This document shows positions 10,917 to 24,413 of a DNA stretch of 64,000 nt, piece by piece. This DNA comes from Hemerocallis citrina (lineage: Eukaryota; Streptophyta; Magnoliopsida; Asparagales; Asphodelaceae): the NCBI GenBank assembly GCA_017893485.1, contig CM030367.1, positions 90,283,121-90,347,120 on the forward strand, in the 5' to 3' direction. The notes below the pieces were generated by a model, which had not been told where the DNA came from, did no database searches, and worked only from the letters and a program-made list of their open reading frames with translations. Each line of letters starts with the position of its first letter. The stretch's first letter is position 1. Made by a program: the position numbers and the translations under genes.

Positions 10917-11385
10917 TCAGTCTTTACGGCTCCTCTTAGCCTCTCAAATCTCATCTTGTAGTGCATTAAGTCTATTCTCCAATCTATCGCAGCGTCGGCT
11001 GTAACGTTCTCCCCCTCACTTGGCGTATTCGTCCAACTTAGTGAAATGCTCGTCTACTGCACATTCCCCTTCTTCGAGACATTTCATCTTCTGATGCATA
11101 GATGCAATGCGTTGTTGGTTCTCCTTATGATGCTCCTTTAATATGCCACTGATAAACATGCATTTCTCTTCAAAGTGACGCAATCATGCGATCCTTTGGG
11201 GTTAGTCTAGGTGATTCATCTAAAGATTCACCCAAAGATTCCCTCGGAGGGGGAGACTTCTGTGCCTCCTCCTCTTCTGGTTCTTCTTCGGATTCCTCTC
11301 CTGGGTCCTCCTCGGAGTCCTCTAAAGGGTCCTCAAAGAAGTCATCTTCTTCTACATTCTCCATAGGATTGTGATTATCCGTCAT
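10917..11385 (-). pseudogene. TK1 pre-gag ORF: acidic N-terminus plus coiled-coil C-terminus
   Basis: Lies upstream of gag on the minus strand. From the Met at 11385 it encodes a strongly acidic Glu/Asp/Ser-rich segment of about 65 residues. A frame change near 11190 leads to a Lys/Glu-rich, heptad-like segment ending in EAKRSRKD, with further stops inside. Layout and C-terminus correspond to the 135-codon pre-gag ORFs of TK3 (EAKRNRRN) and TK4. I do not recognise a named family. This copy is frameshifted. Confidence 0.6.
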
Positions 11386-11540
11386 CCTACAGAAAATGAA
11401 AAAATGAACACTAGTACAAGTATAGAGTAACATAAATGCAAGTACAAAAAACTTTACATTCATGACTCTAAGACCGATACACACACTCTAATGTCCACCT
11501 AGGTTAATTTCCCATACCATATTTAGTGTTACTTATTGAA

Positions 11541-11556
11541 GCGTGTTCTGATACAA
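11541..11556 (-). other. TK1 primer binding site (degenerate initiator tRNA-Met type)
   Basis: Minus strand TTGTATCAGAACACGC resembles the TGGTATCAGAGCCACGC form at the same place in the other Tekay elements, adjacent to the LTR boundary at 11562. Confidence 0.6.
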
Positions 11557-12179
11557 CTTTCTGTAGCGCCCCGAATTTCATAATAGGAAATACGAGACAC
11601 AAATTAAGAATAATTACTTCAATGTAAACCAAACGCAGCACAAAATACAGGAAAATTAAAACTTTCTTTACTTTAATACTCAATACAAAGCACAACGGAA
11701 ATTTTACAACACTTTTAATACAACTTGAATCAGTAACTCAAATTCTATCTTCTCATAGCCCAAGCTTTAACTCCTGCTAAGATACTCACTTGCCAATCCT
11801 GCAAAATAAACAGACCAAAAAGTGGGCACGTCAGTTAAATGTAACTGATGCTTAAGCTGATTAAAGCAGCGACTCTCCAATACCTCACAACAACAAGCTT
11901 TTTGCATAGTATAAAATGAAAAAATCATAGAAAATATTCATAGAACAACAAGTGAACTAGACCAAAGGAAAAAGTGCATGTTAAAAAGAAAACAAGAAGA
12001 ATACATAAAATAATGTTCAAGAAAAACACAATGCACACAAATGCATACTTGTTCGGATTTTGTGCATCCCATGCTACATAGGTCAGAGGACAAGCCCTTA
12101 GTGTACTCCACATTATAGCATTTAATCCCTCGCTAAGCACCCCTACTACCATGACTACTACGAGGTTTAGAAACTTTGC

Positions 12180-12460
12180 AAGTATTGGCTCTTGCCCCAG
12201 GGATACTGGAGATCAATCCTACTCCGCAAATCATTATGGGGCCTCTTCCATCCCTCGTCCCGGAATGCTGGGGATCAGCTCACTCTGCAGGTCATCCTTC
12301 AGGACTCATTACACTAATATCCCATGAGCGTCGCTCTCATCCTGGAATACTGGAGACCAATCCCGCTCTGCAGATTGTTCAGGGACCTCTTTCATCCCTC
12401 ATCACGGAATATTGGGGATTATCTCACTCCGTGAATTATTCTGGAACCCTCATACTCACG
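12180..12460. repeat. About 146-bp tandem module in the TK1 LTR
   Basis: Two diverged units, each starting near a GCTCTTG/TCTCATCC motif followed by a GGATACTGGAGA-like string (about 12188 and 12335, ~147 bp apart). The same module is amplified at 24414-25199. Confidence 0.6.
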
Positions 12461-13517
12461 TTTGCTCAAGTTTCATTATATCTTCAACTAATGTTTGTCC
12501 TTACTAGTAAAAGAGTAACCTGAGCCACCTAGAGTTAGCTCCACCCTACCGGATTTAACTCTACAAAACTAGGAACACTAGCCCCACAGGCTAAATCCTA
12601 TGATCAATTTACTCACTATGGATAATCCTGGGTCCTGCGCAGCCTCTATTGCTAACAACACAAGGTCTCAACAATATCCTTCCTAGGGTTCTCACAATAA
12701 CCCTAACTATTAACATGAACCACCACTTGGTTCAATCTAACAAAATATTCTTTCTCTTATCCACCTCTGGAACATCAGTTTTCTACCAAACATCTTAATT
12801 AAGATTTGTCTCATTCCAAATATAAACATTGACTTATCCACAATACTCCTATCATAACTCTTCTATGATTTAATAAACATTTCAGTTCCTTAATGATCCC
12901 CTTAAATTATAGAAACAAAATAATTTAATTATACCTCTTCAAGATTAAGTCACAATGCTCCTTTCCATATTTGAAACACACGCAAATTTCTGGAAGACTT
13001 ATCAACTTTACAATTAAAATAACCCTCCTTAAATTCTGGGATTTATCCCCAAAAATATGAAATTTCGCAGTTTCAAAAATCTGAAATTGACACCTCTATA
13101 AAACTGAGATAACTCTTTAAAAATTTTAATTAACAATCCTTCAAAAATGAAACGTATACACCCCTCAAAACTGAGAATTCCTTCCATAAAATTTTAGTTT
13201 TATATATTCGCAATCACCACTCAACTTGTCAAAAAATGAAAAACTCATTTTTCTTTAAATCTAAAATTTATGCCTTCTTATCCTTAAGAACAGTCCATTT
13301 AAAAATGATTATTTAATTATGAAAAATTGAGTTTATATTTACTCCATAAACATAGAATTCGTTGCCAAATTTATAAATCAATTCACACAAAATAGAAGCT
13401 CTAAATCATCAATAAACTGAATCAAGTTCTTTAATAAAATCTGAAACTTGCAACTTTAATTCGTGATCAACAAACCATTAAAAACTCCACATTATGGTCA
13501 ATTATAATCATGTATAT

Positions 13518-16500
13518 TGTAACACCCCGAATTCCAAATAAGTCTGAATTCGAAGTTCCACAGGATCATTACACTTCACTTCGTACAATTTTACAAGGAA
13601 TTTAAAAACATTTTATACAACAATGTTTCCATCAACGCAACGGAATTATAATTACAACATGATACATGAAATAAATAACAAATTGAACATTTCTTTAAGC
13701 AACATTCCTTCTTTAGTCCTTTCATTCAATTTATCCTGCATAGAAACTGTGGGCACGTCAGTTGCATACAACTGACGCTAAAATATAATACATCAATTTC
13801 TCTTACTTGAAAAACACACACTCGATCACAAAAAAAGCTAAGGGGACTATCTTATTGATTTCGTGTATGAATGTGCACTTAGTCTTAAATGCAGTTACTT
13901 ATTATTTCATGACACTAATGCACACTTATTCGAACTTATGCATGCCATTCTACAAAAATCCAAGGGCAAGCTCTTAACCGTTCTTCATCTTGTAGGGTTG
14001 GATCCCTCGCTACGAGTTAAACTACTATGGTAACTATGGCAAGTATCCTAGATGTTCTATGAGTTACGAGCCCATGCCCAGACAGCCTGGAGGGGAATCT
14101 CACGTCATGACATGACGCATCATGCAAACAACCTATGGACAATTCGTCTCCATCATGGAACGATGGCACTACGTAGTCACCAAATACCCCACAAGCATCG
14201 CCACGTTCCCGATAATTCCGGAGATATATCCACGTCATGACATGATGCATCATACAAATAGCCTGTGAACACTCTCACACCGTAGATCCGAGGCCCTCAT
14301 ACTTGTGTTTTTCTCTTACTTTCATCACATCTTCACTATGTGTCTAATCCTTAGATAATTGAATCATGAATAAAAATTAACACCCTAGAGTTAGCGTTAC
14401 CTCTACACCGGTCTTAAACATCAATTGTTAACCACGACCCAAACTTGGTCTTTTATTATCACATTTCTCTTTTAAAATTTCATTCATGCCGATGTAAGGA
14501 CTTAGCTAAAACTCTAGTTTCAATCTCTTTCCATGTTCATCGAAATGAGTGTTTATACTCACAAATTTTCACATTTCATCATGCTTTTTTTATTTCATTT
14601 CCCATGCCCCTCAAATTTCATATTTAACTTATTCAAATTCTCCATGTCAAAAATCTCATTTTAAATCTATACACAAAAGTTCTTTACATTCAAAATATTC
14701 CCTTTCTTTAATTATTCAAAATCATATTTTAAGAAAATTATCAAGTTTTTCTTACCAAAATTACTTCTAGTTCTCATTGTAATATGTCAAATATTGTAGA
14801 AATAATTTTCTTGAAGTCTAGGTAATTTTTAAAAAATATTAGTATTTTTTCATATTTAACTTACTCAAATTTTCCATGTCGAAAATATCATTTTTAATCT
14901 CTACACAAAAATTCTTTACATTCAAAATATTCCCTTTCTTTAATTTATCAAAATCATATTCTAAGAAAATTTATTAAGTTTTTCTTCCAAAAATTACTTC
15001 TAATTCTCATTGTAATATGTCAAATATTGTAGAAATAATTTTCATGAAGTCTAGGTAATTTTAGAAGAATATTAGTATTTTTCTCAATTTTTTTATACTC
15101 TTAAAACTATTATAATACTAAAAAATCATAATATGACAAAACAATCAAAACCACAAACAAAGTGGCAAGGGTCAGATTCGAACCCAAACCAAACACCCCC
15201 GTCCGTGAACAGTAACAGACCCAAAGCGCACCCAAAGACCCATTAAGTCCTGAGTGACTAACCGATATAAGAGGGGCTTAGTTTATACTTAAAACGTGGT
15301 TCGGTGTTTTTGATTAAAAAACGAAATTTCATAAAAAGAGTCTCTTCAAGACTCGAACCCGAGACCTCCTGCACTGTACACAGCGCTCTGGTCTCACACC
15401 GAAAACCAATATGCCCAAACTCAATTTCTGTTATACTCATGAATTAAAATTGTTTCATCCTAAGATTCTATATCTAACTCCTTTTATAAACTCGATTTAT
15501 CAATCAAATTGTACTTATTGAAAGTTTATAATTTTCCAGAATGTATTCTTTTGAAAAACAGTAAAGTATATTTGTTTAGATTTCCAAAAATCCTCATTTT
15601 TAACAACATGAAAGAACTATTCTCCTCATTTGTTTTGAAACATGAAACAATAGTGTATTTTTTGACATTGAAAATTTCTATTCTAGATGAATTTTTTACA
15701 TACTTATTCCCCCTTTATTCACAATGTGTTTGTACAGTTTTTTTTCATTCTTAACATAGTTAATGCCCTTAAGTTAATTTTATCTTTTATAAAACCAACC
15801 CATTTCTTATGATTCAAAGAGATCACATATTTGACAATCAAGTGAAATCTAAACTTACTAATATAATACAATTTAAATCAACACTTATTGCACTAATCAA
15901 TTTATTTCACAATGCATGGATATTATTTTGCATTCTACAATTCATTCACAAGCACAATTTTCATATAATCATGATTCATCAATTCATATGTATTCTAGCA
16001 TGCAAATATATTAATAAAGCATCATAACAAATCTTAATTAACAAATTTCAATTCATTTTGCTAACTTTCTCATATAGCCAAACAAGAGTTTTCCCTTTTT
16101 CTTACTAGTCTTTTCAAACAAGTATATGGTAACTTTTCTATTTATTTCTAACATGTTCATAAATTAGATTCCTAGCATGGTATCTACATTAGAAGTAGAG
16201 AAATCACCCACCGTTTTGAAGAAACAAAGGAAAACTCCTAAAAAACTCCTTGAAAGCACGATCGTCTTCCTTCTCCTCCTAGTTTGTGCAAAAGTTTGAG
16301 CTCCTCCTCCTAGCAAAGCATGAACCCGAGCCTTCTCCTCATCTTCTTGCTTTGGCCGACCTCTAATGGAAAGAACACACATACTCTTTCTTTTTCTCAC
16401 ACAAATTTCTTTTCTCACTCAATCTTTTCCTCACAAATGCCTTTTTTTTCTTTCTCTTTCTCTTTGAAAATTCGAATGCAAGTGATGAAGAAAGACAAAG

Positions 16501-17041
16501 GAGGGGTATTTATACACATTTCAAGAGTGAATGAAGGGTTGAGATGAGTTTGGATGAAGGGCTAGGATACATTTGGGAGTTAGAAGAACTACCCATCATC
16601 AAGTAACCACTCTCCACACTCTCCATCTCTTCCACTCAAGCCAATGGCTGGCCACTCCCTTTGTTCCATTGCATGTGGATGTGCAATGCACATGCCAACA
16701 CATGCACACTAGTTGTTTTGTTCACTTAATTGTTAATTTATTTGTTACTTGAATATGACTACCCTAAAAGTTGTCTTAATTAATATTAGAATTAATTAGT
16801 AGGCTAGTTTAGGTGGGCTAAAATCCATGGGCTCTTTAATTAATTAATTTATTTATTTTAAGTGGGCTAGAATTAGACTATCAGGCGTAAGAATTATTAA
16901 TAGGCTTTTAAAAGAGAATAAAATATTTGTTCATGACATAAAAATAGTTTTTAAAGCCAAATACATACATTAATTTTCACGTGCAAGACACGTGAAAACA
17001 AATGAAAATTTAATTATAGGAAAAAAATTCAGAATGTTACA
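13518..17041 (-). repeat. TK2, solo LTR of a Tekay-type element
   Basis: 3524 bp, TGTAACACCCCGAATTCC at one end and GAATGTTACA at the other, flanked by TATAT at 13513-13517 and 17042-17046. It resembles the TK3 and TK4 LTRs. No coding region. It contains a TATA box on the minus strand (16507-16514) with only four C bases after it, a paired palindromic motif near 14101 and 14231, and two tRNA B-box-like motifs (15174 and 15349). It was probably produced by LTR-LTR recombination. Confidence 0.88.
14619..15082. repeat. Tandem duplication of about 232 bp in TK2
   Basis: CATATTTAAC starts at 14619 and again at 14851. The intervening AT-rich sequence repeats with few changes through the GAAGTCTAGGTAATTT motif near 14813 and 15047. 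Confidence 0.7.
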
Positions 17042-18302
17042 TATATATATACATCCACATCCCCCCTAGGGTTTACAACCCTAGTTCACACAAATTCCCA
17101 TACAAACACTCCAAAACACCCCCAACACAATGCTGGCCGAAACCAGCACTGTGCAAACCACAACCCTGGGTTTGGTCAATGTTCGGGTTCGGCACTGTGC
17201 ATGCCCGGGTTGGTTGCACTGGAAACCCTAGCCCTTAGGGTTGTGGTCGAAACCCTAGCTCCATCCAAATTTGATTCTTTTTTATTTCAAAACCCATTAT
17301 TTCATGCTCCAATCAATGGAAATTATTTATAAAAATTCTACTCAATAAAAACAATGAATTAAACATAAAGATCTCATCTTTTAGTGATCAACATGAATAT
17401 TATGGACATATGACAAGTTCTAATCATATCCAATTTCATGGGCAAAGAATTGATCTTTCATACTCAATAATGTTTTTAATTTAAGAGTAGATCAAACAAG
17501 AATATCATGCCAACAAGATTTGATTTTTCATCACATTAACATTCAATATATCTCTACAATCATCTCATAAACGAAACACCACATTCATGCTAATATAATC
17601 ATATATCACAAAATCTAAACAATAGCATGATTTTATATTGTTCATGAAAAATAAAACACATCAAGAGACATGGAGTAAACGTCCACCTTTTTGTAGATTG
17701 AACACAAGATCAAGAAAGTCCTCCTCTTAAAGAAGTTGATCTTCACTCTTGAATCAAAATCACCAAGAAAAAGAAAGGAATATGCAAGACGAAATTCCCA
17801 CTGCTCTTATATATATGGCCGGGCTCAGTTTTAGGGTTTCTTGAGGGAGTTTTAGCAATAAAGTCCCTCTACAAACCCAAATTGGATTATTCAATTATTT
17901 TAGCAACCTTTCCAATTATAATTCAATCAAATATGGATAAATATCCATCAAAAAATATCTCAACTTAAACCAGCCCCCAAATGTGGCTAACTAATTTTTT
18001 TTGAGTTTAAGTTTTCGCTCCAAACGTCTCTTTACACCAAAGCCCCCTTCTTTTAAAATATTTACAAAAACAGTTTCTCTTATTTAGAACAATCACAAAA
18101 CTTAAAATCAATCCAATTATAATTAGGAGAATTTATTTAGTAACTCAAAATTTAAAATTTACATTTCAAAAAAAATTTGCACGTGTTTTGCACGTGCAAA
18201 ACGACAATTTCACAAAAATTTAAAATAATCAAATTAATTAATTATAAAATTATTTATTAATTCAAAATAGCATATTTAAATTTCTGGGCCATTACAGGAT
18301 CA

Positions 18303-20115
18303 ATGCTTTTTGGAGCAGTAGGTTGATGGTGAAGAGGCGTATCCAGGGGCGTAGCTATGCAGTCCCCAGGGGGTGCGGCTGTGCCCCCTGAGATTTGATT
18401 TTTTTTTATTATATATATAGTAAATAAAATTTTATGAAGGGGTTATGTGTAAAGTTTGAAATATAAGTTTAAAAAAAACAGCCCAAAAGCCCATTTGATT
18501 CTCTCCTAGCCCTCTTTCTTTTTTCTTTCTCCCGTGACCCATCCCCAACCCGTCTTCTTCTTATCCCTTTCCCCCCAAACCAAACCCTAATCCTAAAAAT
18601 TTGAATCACAACACAATCGATGTTGAAATCTTCATAAAGTGAGCTTGTTTTCCCTTCTTCAATTTGGAATTAATCCAAGGTCGAAGAAATTGATCCAATC
18701 CGTTCCCTTTTTTCTTTTTTTAATGCAGGTCGAACTCGAAGAGATTGCGTTTTAATCCAAGCTCGAAGAGTTTGCCTTTGTGGCCTTCACTCTCTACTTT
18801 CAAAACATCCAAACAAGGTACTTATAACATTAGTTCACCGTTTCAAGTTGTATCGCTTCATATTTGTAGGTATTTGTTGTGCTATGATCGTATACTCAAC
18901 ATTTTAGGTGTTGCCTGTGGGGATTCTATCCCCCTCATTAGAATTACTTGCATTAGAACATGATTAACTTGTCAAACATATTGAGGACAACTCGACGAGC
19001 CTAATTTTCAATCACATTCTAGCATCTGATAAGAATTTGTCAAGGATGATTTTCAAATAAGAAATGTGGTGAAAAGTTAGAGATTTTTTTAGCTTTTAAA
19101 ATTGCAGGATATTTTAAAAGTTAGAGTTTATTAAAGAGATTAAAGGAAGAAAGGAGGGTGCTTTTCACATTGATGGCTTTATATGTTGAAGAGCAAAATG
19201 GAATGTTTCTTCAGGTTCCATTTTTTATTGAAATTGCTAATGATGAGGTTACGAAAGATGTATCTGTAGAAATCATGACAAATATTTGGACAATTCAACT
19301 GGTGAAGTCTAGTTCTTATTGATCAAATATTAGATCTAAAAGCACTAGTGAAGTTGAGAGGACTAACAATATAATATTGATCAAACATTAGATCTAAAAG
19401 TACTAGTGAAACTACATTAGTGTATCTATAAAATTATAATTGTGATTTCTTTTCGCATTTATATCTTAATACTCATCTTGAGATTCCCTTACTAAAATAT
19501 TATGCACTTAAAATTTGACATTGAATATAAGTTGAAATTGGACCAAATATTCATCTTGATATTGATTTGTTGAAATTGGATATAATTTCAGAATAAAAAA
19601 TACTACAATATTCAAGTTTTTGAAAAATCTCAAGAACAGGTTGCTTCAAGCAGCCAAGAGCCTTCACTCTGGCCACCCCCATCCCCAAATGTGTTTATTA
19701 TATATTTTTTTAAAGTAAGTGCCGCGCCCCCTAGACGAAAATCCTAGCTACGCCGCTGGGCATATCAGACCTTCCAACGTGTTATTATGAATGATAATGT
19801 CATCATGGCTACTTATGAAGATCCCCTCGGATCCCCTCCTTGGTGATGTCAAGGTCTACACTGGGAAAGGGAATGTTCCTTAATCTATAGGTTTGCAGGT
19901 TGGGCATTCACCTTGACCAACTTTGCCAAAATGTATGCTTCCAAGTTTGGTGTTGACGAAACCAAGATGATGTAGAGGCTCTGGGGTGAAAACTACTTCG
20001 ACCCAACTACTAAAAAGGGGATGACTTAGAACACGAGTTCTCCTACTTGAAAACATGGTTCTGTTCAGTCTATTATGAACCCATCAAGTGTATCATCAAT
20101 GTAACTCCTCGGATC
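18303..20115 (+). pseudogene. Elongation factor 2 (EF-2) pseudogene fragment, split by a hAT-like element
   Basis: 18303-18343 encodes a CFLE...VDGEEAY-like string. 19767-20115 continues with QTFQRVI, NVIMATYEDP, GWAFTLTNFAKMYASKFGVD, RLWGENYFDP and YEPIK. This is the eukaryotic EF-2 (eEF2 GTPase) region about a quarter of the way into the protein. No introns are visible within the fragment. Stops (for example after KMM), a 10-bp duplication near 19830 and missing bases show it is dead. The left edge is cut by the TK1 LTR and the right edge by LTR-C. Processed copy or gene fragment cannot be distinguished here. Confidence 0.88.
18344..19758. mobile_element. Non-autonomous hAT-like DNA transposon
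   Basis: 1415 bp, terminal inverted repeats CAGGGGCGTAGCTA and (reverse complement of the right end) CAGCGGCGTAGCTAGG. It is flanked by 8-bp duplications GGCGTATC (18336-18343) and GGCATATC (19759-19766), 7 of 8 matching. CAG-GGCG termini and 8-bp TSDs fit the hAT superfamily. No transposase domain is recognisable; the longest open frame is 72 codons. It sits precisely inside the EF-2 fragment. Confidence 0.85.
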
Positions 20116-20131
20116 CTTATTACAGGACATC

Positions 20132-23100
20132 CGTGACATCACCAAAATCTTTTCCATCAAATGCATCTCAACACAGTAAATAACACGGAAATTTAAAAAT
20201 TTTATTGCAAAATAGAATTATTACATTAATAATTACAACCATTATATTGTTCTTGAACAAGGAATACAAATTACATAAACTTATTACAACTGATTACAAA
20301 AATATTCAAACTCTACTTGTGAAGCTATCGGCTGTCTTCCAGATCAGCAATCGATTTGTCACTACCGAAATCCCGCGGAGTGGTCTATTTGTCTCCCTGG
20401 GACTTGCCTTTCGGCTTGAGCCTTCTGCTGCGCGACTCTGATATTCTTGCACCTGCTTGAACGATAGGTATGTACACTACCGTCCCACTTGGATGCCCTG
20501 CTGGCCTGGCTCTCCTGCCCTCATGACCCAGTATCTGGTACCTAATTAAGTGGGCACATCAGTAATTCTACTGACGCAATGCTGATAAGAAAACTGTGAT
20601 CTTTAACTAGCACACCCACAATTCGTCTTGAATGGAAAAGAAACGTGTACCCTGATTTCCTAGCGTTCGTGTATGCCATGACTTGAAATCTAAAACAAAA
20701 ATACAGAGTACAGAAATAGTTGCCTTAATCTAATGTCAGCGAGACTCTAGACACACATGCATCCCATACTACATGTGCCCCAGATCAAGCCGTTCCTCTA
20801 GTTTCAGGGATTCGATCCCTCACCATGCAATGCATTGTATTATTGTACACTTCCTGTTCCTGATAGTAGAGTGTGGCTGAGGAGGTTGCAGATTAATCGG
20901 TCTCATCTATTCAACAGTCACTTAGTGGTGTCTCGGTTTGCCACTAGTGCCCGGTGCCCGGACCCCACTCAAAAGTCGTGACGAACCTACAAATACACTG
21001 TAGCATATCCATTATGCAGAAGATCCAATATAATCTGTTCGTGTCCACCACATATAACATGACGGACTCGAAGGTCTAAAACCCCCTATTCGCCAGGAAA
21101 TCAACATCCCGTTCTTACCATGGTACTTCAGGAATCAACAGTGCAAGATACACACAGCAGCACATATCCCTAATGACAGGAAGAGACAACCCATAGTATC
21201 ACCACCTAGTGCTAACTCTCAGAACGAGTTGGATTATAGGGAATCAGCACTAACACCAATTCGGTCTTTGAGCGAAACAATAAAGGAAAACTTAATCAAT
21301 GCAGTTTACTTAAAACATGTTGTTACCCAAAATATACACGACATCGATCAAACAATGTTGAGCCTGACTGGTCTGTCAAAATAACAATCATCACGGGAAT
21401 CACATCCACTGCTTCCTAATACCTTCACAGGTCAGCGACCAACAATTCTGGCTCGTGACCCTCAGCGAGTAGTCCAATAGCGCCCCAAGGATGAAATATA
21501 ATTTGAATGAAGGTAAACACACACATAACCATCAATTCTTCACCATTGATAGACTCAGGCATCAAGATACCAAACACAAACCGACCAGAGCTATATCCTA
21601 ACTCACTCATATCCACCATGAGTACTAAGCGCAGGAACTTGTCTAAGTTCCAAATGAAATGCTAAACATCATCAAAAACTCGATAGCTCATGATCACCAT
21701 ACTGTGGTATGCAGAGGGTTCCTGATCAATTGTCCGATGAAATAGTTCAGGAAATAGCAGTAGCTGACCCAAGCTGCGCTCATCGAAATCCAACATACTC
21801 AGAATTTTCTAGAGGGGTAAGGAGTTCCACTGCAATCCTCTAGTGGAAAATTGCCTCAAATTCTTTAAGAAACTCAAGTTCCCCAAGCTAACTTAAGCTC
21901 AAAGTAAACTAAAAACATGTTGCTAAACTTGCAACGACCATAACTTCTAGCACACAAGTCAGAATTGCCTGATATCCCCTATTCTAGAAAGATAAGATCC
22001 TAGTCTACAACTCTCCAGTTAACCATTTCCTTAAATTCAATCATCTGGACACTGTATGAACCTCATATACTCTCAGCTGCATAGCCTTTAATGTATTTGT
22101 TGCACCCTTCCTAACATCATATAAATTTACTCGCTCATCGGAATTATTCGATTTCAGGTTCTATGAAAAGGTGGGAGTGTCTACTACAACTTCCTAGCTG
22201 TACACATCCTCCGATTCAATCATTAAGGTCCTCAAAAACACCAAATTCCATCAAGTGCACAAATAGGGGAAAAGTTGATTTTTTCAATAAAAAGGGCATC
22301 GACAAGACTGGATCTGCCCTAGTCTTTGAAAAATCATAACTCTCATCCTACAAACTGGAATTACAAAATCCCAGTTGGGTTAGAAAGCTATTACTCCCTA
22401 CTACAAATCTCTAGTTGGTCAATTTTCCAAATTCTTAATAAATAATTCCAGAATTTTCCATCATCACAGACTAGTCGATTTGTACTCAGCTGAACCCAGT
22501 TCACTTTGAAATTCAATAATAAATCAACCTTAAGTCCAATGCTCATGAAATTTGAGATCCTTAATCCACACATATACTATTCCATTGTATCCAAAATTTG
22601 TATTCAGATTCATCTCACACAATGAGTTATGACTTCTTAAACCTAGCACAAATTTCAGCTTCCTCTTTCCGCAGGGTATTTTCTACCCCTTACTAAATAA
22701 TTTTGAAACCTCTTCAAACGACCTCTAAAATTTCTAAAATTTGAGAATCATCAAATAGACTTATACCAAAAGCTACTACAGATATTTCATAGCAAGATCA
22801 GATACACACAAGTAGTTATGGCCTTTGAACTTCAGTCCAAAACATAGACAGCTATTTGCCCTCCAAGACCAGTTGCACTCCACAAATTTTTTGAGGTATC
22901 AAACAACCTTGAAAAATTATGAAATTTAAGAATATAGTTGTGAACACATACAAGAGTGTCCACAAAAATTTTCAGCTCAAAATTACCAACCTACACTGAG
23001 TTACAAGGTCAGGAAGACAACCAAAATCCACACAACAGCAGAACTTCTGGCTGCTCTCTGTCCTGACTTTGGCTAGGTGTTTGGGCTACTAAATTGCATC

Positions 23101-24282
23101 CATATATTATGAAAAAAATCATTGATATTCTACATACATAGAAGAACAATTTTCCAAAATTTTGGTCCGACGTTCCTAACCGTTTGGGAGCAAGAAATTC
23201 CAAATTTACCCTCACAACCATGCTTCTTAACAAAGCTTAAGAAAAGTTGTTCTTACCATACAACTATCTCTTCCTAGCACTTCACATGCTCATATTTGGT
23301 AACAACATCATAGCTACTACTACAAAACATCCATTTCACACCCAAAAAAATAAATACCAAGTTTAGAGTTTAAGAGATCACTCACTTCTTGATTTTGCAA
23401 GAGAATCTCCTTGTAGCTTGGCTCCTAGCTTTGCTTGCTTGCTTTCCTTCCTTTGCTTTGTAGAAGCTTTGGCCAACACCTTCTCCTTCTCTACTAATCT
23501 TCTCCTTTACCACTACTCAAGGTCTCCTTATTTTTCTACTTCTCCTTCTCTACTTTTATTTCTTCTCTTTTTTTTTGAAGCAACCACAAGACAAGAAGAA
23601 GAAGGGATGAGAAGTGAAGTGGAGTAAGGACTTTATAGGAGATGGAGAACTAGGGTTTGTAGTGTTTGGCCGTATTTTTGATGGAGGGCCAAGATGGGAG
23701 GGTTTGAGTTTAGTGGAGATGGGTGGTGAGATGAGGTGCCACACAATATCTTCTAGAAGCTCTTGGGAAACTTCTAGGAAGCTTCTTGGAAATCTCTAGG
23801 AAACTTGCCATTCCCTTAAGTCAACATACACATTGTGAAATATCTCCACCATTGGATCTTTATCAAGATCAAGCCATGATCACATGATGCTAGGGTTCCT
23901 AACCCTAGGTTAGGTCAAGGAACCCTAGGTCACCATACCCTAGGTTACCATACCCTAATGCACAATTCCAACATATTCAATTCAAACACTTAGTTTGAAT
24001 TAAAATGACCAATATATATAATTTAAAATCTACAAAAATCCATGTTTTATAGAAATTATATTTTTCTCCCGAAAATTGTCTGGTCAAAACAATCAGGACA
24101 ATTCCACAGTTAAATTAAGAAGATATCCTGAGTCTGTCTTATCAGGTTCTAAACAGCGCATATGTCTGAAATCTCTCAATTAAAATTGATAATTTAGAAA
24201 AATATGTAATCGTGTGCAATACACAGACGTGCACGGATTACTATGCAAAAAATAGCCATATGCTATTTTGCAGGGTATTATA
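20132..24282 (-). repeat. LTR-C, 3' LTR of a minus-strand chromovirus of another family
   Basis: About 4.15 kb. On the minus strand it begins TATAATACCC directly after a PPT (24283-24297) and ends with GATGTCACG near 20132. It shares the 'cagt...ctgacg' and 'gattcgatccctc' modules with Tekay LTRs but is otherwise different from the TK3 5' LTR, so the two are not a normal LTR pair. No coding content is seen. The last kilobase holds Leu/Phe-rich open frames of no evident meaning. Confidence 0.7.
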
Positions 24283-24413
24283 TCACTTCCTCCTTAGAAT
24301 CATTCTGTCCTCAGAACGAAGCTAGGGGAGGAGACAAACATCCATGAGCAGAAGACACCTTCCCCTGATCATCTCAAATTCCTCGAGGAGCATCCTCGAC
24401 AACTGACTCTCAA
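24283..24413 (-). other. PPT and 3' internal end belonging to LTR-C
   Basis: Minus strand GATTCTAAGGAGGAAGTGA immediately precedes LTR-C. It matches the position and sequence of the TK4 PPT (CTAAGGAGGGAGTGT). Confidence 0.7.

Larger units (their letters stand above)
11562..18296 (-). repeat. TK1 5' LTR, interrupted by solo LTR TK2
   Basis: On the plus strand it starts TGTAGCGCCCCGAATTTC and ends GGGCCATTACA. Removing the TK2 insertion (13518-17041 plus one TATAT) leaves about 3.2 kb. It carries a ~146-bp repeated module near 12185-12460. The stretch 12460-13517 and 17047-18296 is AT-rich with no coding content; several telo-box-like AACCCTAG motifs lie near 17080-17250. The LTR abuts the EF-2 pseudogene (GGATC follows). 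Its partner 3' LTR is outside the window. Confidence 0.75.

Noticed and set aside
18745..18963. Transposase gene in the hAT-like element
   Set aside because: The 72-codon frame has no hAT dimerisation or catalytic motif that I can recognise.
22000..24000. Host promoter or gene in LTR-C
   Set aside because: AT-rich with no splice-bounded coding signal; position between a PPT and an LTR end identifies it as LTR.
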